Part shown: piece after piece, positions 1 through 9,231 of the stretch
Position numbering within the stretch: position 1 is the stretch's first letter
Layout of the letters: each line of letters starts with the position of its first letter
Origin: Apirhabdus apintestini
GTDB taxonomy: Bacteria; Pseudomonadota; Gammaproteobacteria; Enterobacterales; Enterobacteriaceae
DNA length: 64,000 nucleotides
Direction of reading: 5' to 3'
Assembly (NCBI GenBank): GCA_033977085.1
Contig: CP138906.1
Span: forward strand, 1,922,001 to 1,986,000
Notes under the pieces: model-generated
Told to the model about the DNA's origin: nothing
What the model saw: the letters and a program-made list of their open reading frames with translations, nothing else
Database searches by the model: none
Made by a program: the position numbers and the translations under genes

Positions 1-382
1 GCGGGCGCATTGCGAGTATCAATGACATTTAACCCACTGCACGCGCAGCAAAGCGCCTGACCGGCGATTTACCCGCAGACAGCTACAGCTTTGGTTTTAC
101 CGGCGGCATGATTGGCAATATACATTTTGTCACGATACCGTCTAACGCCCGGGCTGCGGCAGGTGCGCAGGTGGTAGCTAATTTTTATTATCACCCGCAG
201 CCCAGCGCCGCAAAGCGGATCCGGCCTGGTGGGGCGATCCCAGCGTTTTAACAGAAGACGTGCTGCAACCGGCGAATAAAACTGTGCAAGGGACCCACAT
301 CGTTCCGGTGCTGGCGGAGCCGCATGCCGCATGGATTAACGCCCTGGAGCAGGAATGGCTGCGCCGTTACGGTACGCATTAG
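1..382 (+). pseudogene. ynjB: ynjB C-terminal part, ABC transporter solute-binding protein, frameshifted and cut by window edge
   Basis: The left edge cuts this gene, so only the C-terminal region is present. The translated pieces match the end of the YnjB periplasmic binding protein (residues such as GGMIGNIHF, WWGDPSVL and VLAEPHAAW), ending RRYGTH-stop at 380-382. The frame changes twice, near 55 and in the T-run at 182-186 where five Ts stand for an expected six. YnjB is the presumed substrate-binding partner of the YnjC permease and YnjD ATPase; its substrate is not established. The stop lies 28 bases inside ynjC, which suggests translational coupling. Confidence 0.82.
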
Positions 383-1886
383 GCCTGCTGGTTTGCTGCG
401 CGATCGGGAGCATTTACGCACCGCTGATCCCGGCGGCTAATCTCCTATTCAGCGCCCTGAGACACCCCGATGCCTGGCTATCACTAAGCCGCGATGTGCA
501 ATTTCTTCAGGCGCTGGCGGCAACGCTAACGTCTACGCTGGCAGGCGTCGGCGGTGCGCTGGTAATAACGCTGTGCGCTATCGCTACGCTCTGGCCATCG
601 CGCCGCTGGCGGCGGCTGGTGTCGGCTCTGCCAGTCATGCTCGCCGTTCCCCATATCGCTTTTGCCAGCGGTGTATTACTGCTAGCGGGGGACGGCGGTT
701 GGTTATACCGCCTGCTCCCTGGCTACCTCCCGTCAGCGATCGCTATGGCATCGGGCTGGGCCTGACTATCGCGATAAAAGAAAGCGCATTTTTGCTTTGG
801 ATAGCTTACGCAATCCTGAATGAAGGCCGTCTGGCAGAAAAAGTCATCACTCTGCGATCTCTGGGCTACGGCCGAGGACAGTGCTTTCGGGCACTGGTGC
901 TGCCCGTGGTGGTTCCTTCATTGACGCTGGCGCTCACCGCAACGCTTGCATGGACGCTTTCCACCGTCGATGTCGCGCTAGTGATAGGGCCCGGCAATCC
1001 GCCCACGCTGGCGGTGCTTGCCTGGCAGTGGCTCAATCAGGGCGATAGTATAGAGCAGCAGAAAGGCGCGCTTGCCAGCCTACTATTGACGGCGCTGACG
1101 GCGTGTCTCATGGCGCTGGGCTGGCTCATCTGGCACCGGCTACGCCATCGCGTATTTACTCCAGACGGCGAGCGGCGCCCTACGCATTATGCGGTAACCG
1201 GCAGCCTGCTGGCCTGGAGCATTCCGAGTGCGGGTATCCTGTGCGTTGCGCTGCTGGCTGCCATCGCCAGCGAGGCAGTCCCATCTATGCCAACGGTAAT
1301 AATCTCGCTAGGGCTGGCGCTCGGCGGCAGCTTCTTTGGCGCCGTTATCTGCCTGCTTTGGCTGGAATGGGGGCTATCGCGTGTGACATGGCTCCTGTAT
1401 TTACCGCTGGTGCTGCCCGCGCTTCCCGGCGGCCGGACAATATCAACTGGCGCTGATAATACAGCAGGATGGAACACTGTTAAGCGTACTCTGGGGGCAT
1501 TTATTATGGATTATCCCGTGGATGCTCTTTATTCTGTCTCCCGCCTGGCAGGCTATCGATCCCCGGGCGATTACCCTTGCGAGAACCCTTGGCTGGAGCC
1601 GGAGCGCAATTTTCCGGCGCGTGAAGTGCCCACAGCTAATAAGACCCATTTTGGCCGCTCTTGGCGTCGGATTCTCCGTTAGCATCGCACAGTATTTGCC
1701 GACGCTCTGGCTCGGTGCCGGTCGCGTGGCGACACTTACCAGCGAGGCCGTAGCGCTCAGCAGTAGCGGCATTCCACGTCTGCTGGCCGCGCAGGCGCTG
1801 TGGCAGCTTTTACTCCCGGGCGCGTTTTTTTCCTTATCGCGCTATTGATGCGTATTACCGGGCGCTGGCGTCAGGGGTTACGCTAA
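355..1886 (+). pseudogene. ynjC: ynjC, ABC transporter permease, frameshifted
   Basis: About 510 codons of a multi-pass inner-membrane permease, the usual YnjC length, starting ATG at 355 inside the end of ynjB. Hydrophobic segments run throughout and two permease halves are visible (for example the LGYGRGQCFRALVLPVVVPS loop around 860-920 and the related LARTLGWSRSAIFRRV loop around 1580-1625), the EAA-like loops that contact the ATPase. The frame changes near 700-740, near 1427 and in the T-run at 1824-1830. The site at 1427 looks like a one-base gain or a two-base loss. It probably works with YnjB and YnjD as an importer of unknown substrate. The final frame ends RWRQGLR-stop at 1884-1886. 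Confidence 0.85.
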
Positions 1887-2022
1887 TGAGAATGAGGGAC
1901 ACACACCCGGCGCGCGCTGCGGCACGCAGAATGGTTTCTGTTGCAGGGCGCGTTTTCAATGACGATAGCAACGGTGGCCGTTAACCCGTCTCCGGATAAA
2001 ACTCTTGCGCCATACGCGCTAT

Positions 2023-2057
2023 ACCCGTCCCGGATAACGCCGGGCCGGGTGTTTTTC
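2023..2057 (+). terminator. strong hairpin plus T-run between ynjC and ynjD
   Basis: Arms 2023-2033 (ACCCGTCCCGG) and 2040-2050 (CCGGGCCGGGT) pair at 10 of 11 positions around a 6-base loop and are followed by GTTTTTC. This has the form of a Rho-independent terminator or attenuator inside the ynj operon. In E. coli ynjC and ynjD are almost contiguous; here 223 bases separate them. Confidence 0.6.
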
Positions 2058-2109
2058 TTCAGCATAACGATGATGCCGCCCGTGAAGGCGCTTTTAAGAG
2101 GTGCAGTGA

Positions 2110-2739
2110 ATGTTGATGGTTAACGCAATGACGCTGGCGCACCGCGGCGTACCTCTGCTTAATAATGTGAGTTTTTCCGTGGCACCGGGAGAAGTACTGA
2201 CCCTGACCGGCGCCTCCGGCAGCGGTAAATCAACGCTTTTTAACTGGATGATCGGCGCACTCCCCGATGCTTTTCAGGCCTGCGGCGAGCCGTGGCTCAA
2301 TGACAGACGTTGTGATAACTCCCCACAGAACGCCGCGGCATCGGCATCCTGTTTCAGGACCCGCTGTTGTTCGACGCCTGGAGCGTCGGCCAGAATCTAA
2401 TGATGGCGATACCGGCAGGCGGAACGCGTCATGCGCGCCGGAAACTGGCCGAGCAGGCACTGACGCGCGCCGACCTTGCGGGATTTTATCATCGCGATCC
2501 CGCCACGCTTTCCGGTGGACAGCGCGCGCGCGTAAGTTTGCTGCGGGCGCTGCTGGCTCGCCCGCAGGCACTGCTTATGGATGAACCGTTCAGCCGGTTG
2601 GATGTGCCGCTACGCCGCCAGTTCCGCCGCTGGGTTTATCAGGAACTTCATGACTGCAACATTCCTGCGGTATTGGTTACGCATGACCGGGAAGACTGCC
2701 CGCCGGGGGCGCTGCCTGGCCCTGGAAACATGGCGTTAG
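2110..2739 (+). pseudogene. ynjD: ynjD, ABC transporter ATP-binding protein, frameshifted
   Basis: An ABC ATPase of about 210 residues, the usual YnjD length. The Walker A motif GASGSGKST lies near residue 37, a Q-loop FQDPLLF follows, then the signature LSGGQRARVSLLRALLA and Walker B LLMDEPFSRLD. Two frame changes interrupt it: near 2320 in the run preceding ACAGAACGC, and near 2695 where the gene should read HDREDLPAGG and end ETWR-stop at 2737-2739. The start ATG at 2110 has AGAGGTG upstream. It would energise the YnjB/YnjC importer at the cytoplasmic face. Confidence 0.85.
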
Positions 2740-2809
2740 CCCGTTTCAGCGCAAAGTTTTTTCCTTTTAAGGCAGCTAAGATACGCACTCCTTTTTTATA
2801 ACGGACCTG

Positions 2810-4110
2810 ATGATGAAACGTGTTTCTCAATTGGCCGCATTTGCTCTGCTATTAGGGCTTGCTTCCTCAACGCCTGCCAGCGCCCAGACGCTATCAGGCC
2901 TCACCGTCGAACAATTGCACACACAGCGCGGCGTCGCCATTGATACCCGCCAAAGCGCATTTTATAACGGCTGGCCCCAGCGGCCCGGCGGCGCTCAGGG
3001 GCATGAGGCCGGCGCGCTGAATTTATCCGCTAGCTGGCTAAGCCGGATGGATGATAACGCGCTGCGCACCTGGGCTCAGCGCCATGCCATTACCCGCAGT
3101 ACGCCGCTGGCACTTTATGGCGACAAGGCGGATACCTCCGCTATCGCCGGGCGCCTTGACGCCGCAGGATTTAGCTCACTCCATTTGCTCAGCGACGCCC
3201 TTACGCAGCCTCAGCGCCTGCAAAAATTAGCTCACGTCGAGCAAATGGTTTATCCCGCCTGGATTTCAGCACTGCAAAAGGCGAGCCCGTGGCGGGGAAA
3301 CCGGCCGGTAACTGGAAAATCGCCGAAGTCGGCTGGGGCAAACCGAAGCTGTATCTGCTGGGCCATATTCCCGGCGCTGACTATATCGACACCAATGAGG
3401 TAGAGCAGGAGCCGCTCTGGAACACCGTCACGCCTGAGCAACTGCGGGCAATGCTGGCAAAACACGGTATTCGCCACGACACCACGGTGATCCTTTATGG
3501 TCGCCACGTATACGCCGCCGCGCGCGTAGCGCAAATTCTGCTCTATGCCGGGGTGCGCGATGTGCGCCTGCTGGACGGCGGCTGGCAAAGCTGGGCTGAT
3601 GCGAATCTGCCGGTAGCGCGCGGATTTCCTCCGGAAATCACGCCCGCAGCAGATTTTGGTGCGCCCATACCTGCACAGCCTCAGTTCATGGTGGATACAG
3701 CGCAGGCGCGGCAATTGCTGCGCCGCAGCGATGCTTCTTTGGTCAGTATTCGCTCGTGGCCGGAATTCATCGGCACCACCAGCGGTTACAGCTATATCAA
3801 ACCCAAAGGCGACATCGCCGGTGCCCGCTGGGGACACGGCGGCAGCGACTCAACGCATATGGAAGATTTTCATAATCCAGACGGCACCATGGTGGCCGCT
3901 GACGATATTGCCGCGATGTGGAAACAGTGGAACATTGAACCTCATCAACGGGTCGCCTTTTACTGCGGCACCGGATGGCGGGCCGCAGAAACGTTTATGT
4001 ATGCCCGTGCCATGGGCTGGCAGCATATCGCGCTGTACGACGGCGGCTGGTATGAATGGAGTAGCGATCCTAAAAATCCGATAGCCACCGGTGAGCGCTC
4101 CCCGGAATAA
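2810..4110 (+). pseudogene. ynjE: ynjE, periplasmic thiosulfate sulfurtransferase, one frameshift
   Basis: YnjE is a three-rhodanese-domain sulfurtransferase. An N-terminal signal peptide (hydrophobic core FALLLGLASS, cleavage after PASA) points to the periplasm. The last domain carries the active-site loop CGTGWR with the catalytic cysteine, around 3965. The protein is about 433 residues, as in E. coli. A single frame change lies near 3277, where CAAAAGGC should be CAAAAAGGC to give LQKGEPVAGKPAGNW. It follows ynjD and is probably the last gene of the ynj operon. Two adjacent ATGs (2810 and 2813) can serve as start. Confidence 0.9.
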
Positions 4111-4511
4111 ACGCATTAATATATCGGCATACGCCCGTGCGGTAGCGCGCTTTAAAAGTTGAATATTCAATGATTAGGGTGCGTTTTACCGCCCGGGCGT
4201 TTTTTGTCTTGGGGGTTAAATCGGGCCGATTACCGAGTGGCTGACAGGGCTTCTTCTCTTTACCGCGCAGGGCAGAGCGTGACCTTTAGGCCGACGGCTC
4301 AGGCGTGTCGCCGTGCGCCGTACAACGCGCATTCGCCAGCGCCAATCGCCGCCGCGCCCTTCTCACCTATTTTCTCTAGCCCGCAGCGCATTTGCCACCC
4401 TCAAAACCATAATGCGATAGACAGCTGCTATTCAGCATTCATCTCCCGCTGGACACGGCGTGACATCGTCGCCGGGTAATATTTCACAGCGCTGACGCGC
4501 GCCCGGGAGCA
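4111..4511. other. intergenic region after ynjE
   Basis: About 400 bases without a recognisable gene. A GC-rich palindrome CGCCCGGGCG followed by TTTTTT at 4190-4206 could be a weak terminator for ynjE, though it has no real loop. An open frame of 91 codons here is rich in Arg, Ser and Ala, resembles no family I know and has no clear ribosome site, so I do not call it. Confidence 0.4.
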
Positions 4512-4847
4512 TCAATCATTAACCGGTGCAAAATCATCAATGGACTCACCAAAGCTGTTCAGATAGGCGCGGTAGCGGACTTTTAACGCCCCGCCATCAG
4601 AAAACTCATAGGTGCCCAGACACTGCAGCCCATCCGAACCGCGCGTCTCAGTGACCTGATCGTAAATATTCGTCACCACAATTCCGGAGTGTTTCGTCTC
4701 CAGAATCGCATTGTAGGCTTTCATCAGATCCTGACGGATTTGAGGATGATTACATTCTATATCATTAAAATCTGTTGCCTGGGCGCTAAACGCTGCCGCA
4801 TACCACAACAGTGTGGCCGCTATTCCGGCGCGCAATCTTGTATCCAT
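4512..4847 (-). CDS. small secreted protein of unknown function
   Basis: A 111-residue protein that I do not recognise. It starts with MDTRLRAGIAATLLWY and has a typical Sec signal peptide, with likely cleavage after SAQA near residue 24. The mature part contains two cysteines (IECNHPQ and LQCLGTY), which could form one disulfide in the periplasm, and ends with an aromatic and acidic tail. The ATG at 4847 is preceded by GGAG at good spacing. The open frame extends further upstream, but the signal peptide and ribosome site favour 4847. A TATAAG element lies just upstream, and the IS100-like element is inserted about 50 bases before the start, so the promoter may have been displaced. It lies between ynjE and ynjF. 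Confidence 0.7.
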   Translation of the reverse strand: MDTRLRAGIAATLLWYAAAFSAQATDFNDIECNHPQIRQDLMKAYNAILETKHSGIVVTNIYDQVTETRGSDGLQCLGTYEFSDGGALKVRYRAYLNSFGESIDDFAPVND

Positions 4848-4966
4848 ACATTCTCCACACGGTCTATAAGCAGACTTATATCGTACTGGCTCCCATATTG
4901 TCAACAACGGGTAAAAAGTGATCCACTTACCGTCACCACCAACGGTCTAATATTGATCCACCTTGC

Positions 4967-5744
4967 TTACTCAGGATTAGCTTCCGCTATAACCCCGGCC
5001 TTTCGTTTCTGCTTCAGTCGATAGCTCTCTCCTTTTATCTGGACTACGTGTGAGTGATGTAAGATCCGGTCCAGCATTGCCGATGTCAGGGCTGCATCAC
5101 CCGCGAACGTCTGGTCCCACTGCCCGAACGGCAGGTTAGAGGTCAGGATCATCGCGCTCTTTTCGTAACGTTTGGCAATGACCTGGAAGAACAGCTTTGC
5201 CTCTTCCTGGCTGAACGGCAGATAGCCTATTTCGTCGATGATGAGCAGTTTGGGGGCCATGACACCGCGATTGAGTGTCGTTTTGTAACGCCCCTGACGC
5301 TGGGAAGTCGACAACTGTAACAGCAGGTCCGCTGCTGTTGTGAAGCGAACCTTGATGCCCGCCCGTACTGCCTCGTAGCCCATGGCTATCGCCAGATGTG
5401 TTTTCCCCACGCCCGAGGGGCCCAGCAACACGATGTTTTCGTTACGTTCGATGAAGCTCAGGGAACGCAGCGACTGGATTTGCTTCTGAGGTGCGCCGGT
5501 GGCGAAGGTGAAGTCGTATTCCTCGAACGTCTTCACCGCCGGGAAGGCTGCCATCCGCGTGTACATCGCCTGTTTACGCTGATGCCGGGCCAGTTTCTCC
5601 TCATGTAGCAGGTGCTCCGGGAAGTCCATATAGCTCCATTCCTGATCCACTGCCTGTTGCGACAGTGCCGGCGCCGCGCCGATAAGGCTGTCCAGCTGGG
5701 CTGTTCAGCAAGCACCATCAGCCGTTGATGTTGTAGTTCGACCA

Positions 5745-5748
<4 letters not shown>
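4967..5748 (-). pseudogene. istB: istB, IS21-family transposition helper ATPase, frameshift near N-terminus
   Basis: IstB is the AAA+ ATPase that stimulates the IstA transposase and aids target choice. Walker A GPSGVGKTH and Walker B LLIIDEIGYLPF are intact, as is the C-terminal region ending AEANPE. The natural start ATGATG at 5748 overlaps the istA stop. The frame breaks after about 15 codons, near 5715, where one base is missing relative to the expected EQ-x-QLDSLIG reading. An internal start would still give most of the ATPase. Confidence 0.85.
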
Positions 5749-6765
<1,017 letters not shown>

Positions 6766-6930
6766 AAGCTCCCCTGTATTCAGAGGAGCAGATTAACCCC
6801 TGGATCAGTTTTCAACCGCTGGGGTGGATCAGTTTTGCACCGTTGGTAACACATATAAACCTTCACCCGCTAACTCACGTTTTATTGATATCATCGCACT
6901 CGCCTGACGCCTTTATCCTGTAACGCCCTA

Positions 6931-7545
6931 TCAGGCACGCAGCGCTTTTAATGTGCGATATCCGCCCCATATCCGATTCACTGTGGTTATCCAGCACAGC
7001 GCGCCAAAGCACCATGCCAGCAGCGGGAAGTACATGGGAAACAGGCAGCTTAGGACGAATAATAATAGCGTTTCACTCCCCTCAGTCAGCCCGCCCAAAT
7101 AGTATAAGGATTTATGTCCATAGCCTTGGTTGGTTATTTTATGTTTTGCCGCCAGCGCGGCAAAGGCCAAAAGCTGCTGCCGGTGCCAATAAACGAAAAC
7201 AATAACCACGCGCCGGGCAGCGCATTCTGCTGCGGCGCAGCCAGAATAAAACCGAATGGCACCAGTCCGTAAAACACGAAATCTAGCGTGATATCTAAAA
7301 ACCTCCCGCATCGGATAACCCCGCCGCCGCGCCAGCGCGCCGTCAAGACCATCAAACAAACGATTCAATAGTATTGCCAGCAGCGCAGGCAAATAGCCGC
7401 CCAGCGCGAGGGCCGGCAGCGATAGCGCTCCGATAATAAACCCCAGCATTGAAATTCTGTCCGGCGAGATGCCCGGACGGTCAAGCCAGACGGCCAGCCG
7501 GTTCAGCAGCGGTTTTACTGGCGGATGAAGATAACGATCAAGCAC
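6931..7545 (-). pseudogene. ynjF: ynjF, CDP-alcohol phosphatidyltransferase family membrane protein, three frameshifts
   Basis: The family signature LLNRLFDGLDGALARRRG contains the Asp residues of the CDP-alcohol phosphotransferase motif. Several membrane segments follow and the gene ends RTLKALRA-stop. The start is GTG at 7545 (LDRYLHPPVKPLL) with GGAGG about 8 bases upstream, overlapping the end of ynjA by 8 bases. Three losses from homopolymers (about 7319 in a G-run, 7289 in a T-run, 7171 in a T-run) sum to three bases, so the frame is restored but about 45 residues in the middle are scrambled. The substrate of YnjF is unknown. Confidence 0.85.
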
Positions 7546-8104
7546 GCGGCGGCACCTCCGTTTGACATAAACCCTGTGCCGGGATATCCAGAGCAGCATT
7601 GTAGCGAGCTGAAAGATTCTGGAAAGCAATTAGCGCCGTCAGCTCGCAAATAGCCTCGGCAGAATAATAGCGCAACAGCGTTTCCTTTATCTCACCGTCG
7701 ACAGCGGGCGGCGTAGCCGTCATGCCCTCAGCGTAGGCAAGCGCGGCGCGTTCGGCATCAGAGAACAGCGCTGATTCGCGCCAGTGCGCCACGGCTAACA
7801 CTTTATCTATTGAGCCGCTTCGCTGCGCCAGGCGCAAACTGTTAGCATCAACACAGAATGCGCAGCGGCATTGCCGGGAGACCTGCGTCATAATAAGCGC
7901 CCGCAGCTCGGGAGCCAGCCGCGCGCGGCGACGTTCCAGATAGCCAACAAACAGCGCAATCAACCAGAATAACCCCGGCGTTCGCCCCCACCAGCGCGTG
8001 GGATTGAGTACTTCGCCATAATGCTTTTTCTGCATTGCCGCGATAAGTTTCAGGCTGAAAGGGAGCCGCTTCAGTGGCGCAATCCACGGATGGTCATTCT
8101 GCAT
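7538..8104 (-). CDS. ynjA: ynjA, AhpD-like carboxymuconolactone decarboxylase family protein
   Basis: An intact 188-residue protein of the AhpD/CMD family. It has the CxFCVD redox motif (QCRCAFCVDANSLRL) near the middle and the conserved LIAFQNLSARYNAALDIPAQGLC C-terminal block of YnjA. Family members are alkylhydroperoxidase-like; the specific role of YnjA is not known. The start at 8104 (MQNDHPWIAP) has AGGAA upstream; an earlier in-frame ATG at 8128 is less likely. In E. coli ynjA heads the ynjABCDE operon, but here it lies on the other strand next to ynjF and overlaps it by 8 bases, implying co-translation. Confidence 0.88.
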   Translation of the reverse strand: MQNDHPWIAPLKRLPFSLKLIAAMQKKHYGEVLNPTRWWGRTPGLFWLIALFVGYLERRRARLAPELRALIMTQVSRQCRCAFCVDANSLRLAQRSGSIDKVLAVAHWRESALFSDAERAALAYAEGMTATPPAVDGEIKETLLRYYSAEAICELTALIAFQNLSARYNAALDIPAQGLCQTEVPPRA

Positions 8105-8176
8105 ACGAGTTCCTGCAACGCTTTTCATAGAAAGATTCGGCGACGATAATTGGCCACAACAGGAGGATACGCATTG

Positions 8177-8584
8177 ATGTTTATAAAAGAAAAGCTGGAT
8201 GTCGTCGCCGCAATTATCGAACGTCAGGGGAAAATACTGCTTGCCAGGCGCCCAATGAGCGCCGATCAGCCCGGTAAATGGGAGTTTGCAGGCGGAAAAC
8301 TCGAAGCAGGCGAAACTCAGCCGCAGGCTGTCACGCGCGAATTGCGTGAAGAACTGGCAATTCAGGCCCGCCCCGGTCGATTTATCGCTAGTCACTGCTG
8401 CAATATTGCCGGGCGCGAAGTGTGCCTGCACGCGTGGCACGTTACACATTTCACCGGCGAACCGACGGCCCGATTCCACGCTGCGCTACACTGGTGTACG
8501 CCAGAAGAGGCGCGGGATTTTGACCTCGCCCCCGCCGATGTTCCCTTACTGGAAGCGTTTATCGCCAGGCCGCCGCATCGGTAA
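8177..8584 (+). CDS. nudG: nudG, CTP/5-hydroxy-dCTP Nudix pyrophosphatase
   Basis: An intact 135-residue MutT-type Nudix hydrolase. The Nudix box is complete (GGKLEAGETQPQAVTRELREEL, showing G, E, REL and EE), around residues 35-58. NudG hydrolyses oxidised and methylated pyrimidine nucleotides to monophosphates and so sanitises the nucleotide pool. The ATG at 8177 has a perfect AGGAGG ten bases upstream. Its 5' end is divergent from ynjA and the two share a short promoter region. Confidence 0.9.
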   Translation: MFIKEKLDVVAAIIERQGKILLARRPMSADQPGKWEFAGGKLEAGETQPQAVTRELREELAIQARPGRFIASHCCNIAGREVCLHAWHVTHFTGEPTARFHAALHWCTPEEARDFDLAPADVPLLEAFIARPPHR

Positions 8585-8754
8585 AATGCGGCCCCGGCAG
8601 CGGGCAATTCGCGCTGGTTCAGCGCACTGCGCTATTTTTTGTTTTTCCCTCCGCGCTGGACAAATCTATATCAACGCGCACCGTCACCCTGTAAACCGGC
8701 TTTTCTATCGCAAAACCGCGCTAAATAGCAAACGCATGGCGGCCTTAATGACCC

Positions 8755-9042
8755 TTAAGGCTGTTCGGTAAGGAGCTGCCACACCGGCGGTTTATTACCC
8801 ACCACGCGATCGTCTTTCCGGCACTGTAAAAGCACGCCTTCCATTTTGATGACCGCACCTTCTGAATAATAGCGGTCCTGGTAGACGCAGCACCGAAGGC
8901 AAGAGGTCGCGTGACGCTGGGAAGGCGCGAAAGCCTCAGGCGGAACGTCAACGTCAATGCGCGGATGGACAATCTGCGTCGCCTGCGCGCCGGACAATGA
9001 CAGCGCGCAAAGTGCCAGCGTTGTAAATACTGTTTTAATCAT
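8755..9042 (-). CDS. ynjH: ynjH, small exported DUF1496 protein
   Basis: A 95-residue protein with a signal peptide (LALCALSLSGAQA) and the cysteine-rich YnjH core RHATSCLRCCVYQDRYYSEGA followed by VLLQCRKD. The four cysteines suggest disulfides in the periplasm. The function is unknown. The start at 9042 is preceded by GGGGAG. In E. coli gdhA lies between ynjH and topB; here only about 190 bases of non-coding DNA separate them. Confidence 0.88.
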   Translation of the reverse strand: MIKTVFTTLALCALSLSGAQATQIVHPRIDVDVPPEAFAPSQRHATSCLRCCVYQDRYYSEGAVIKMEGVLLQCRKDDRVVGNKPPVWQLLTEQP

Positions 9043-9231
9043 ATCTAACTCCCCTAATAGCCATTCGCTATACCCACGTTCGGCATCGCACAGACCGTAC
9101 CTGGACACGCTCACCAACTGGCGCAACGCTGCAGACCTGGCCCCGCCTGGCGGTGCGATGGTACGGAAAAAGCCACGACCACCTAACCTGATGTCCCCGT
9201 TGATATCACAAATTATCGGCCACGGCGCCGG

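Noticed and set aside
4204..4479. 91-codon plus-strand frame after ynjE
   Set aside because: No ribosome site, odd Arg/Ser/Ala composition and no family resemblance.
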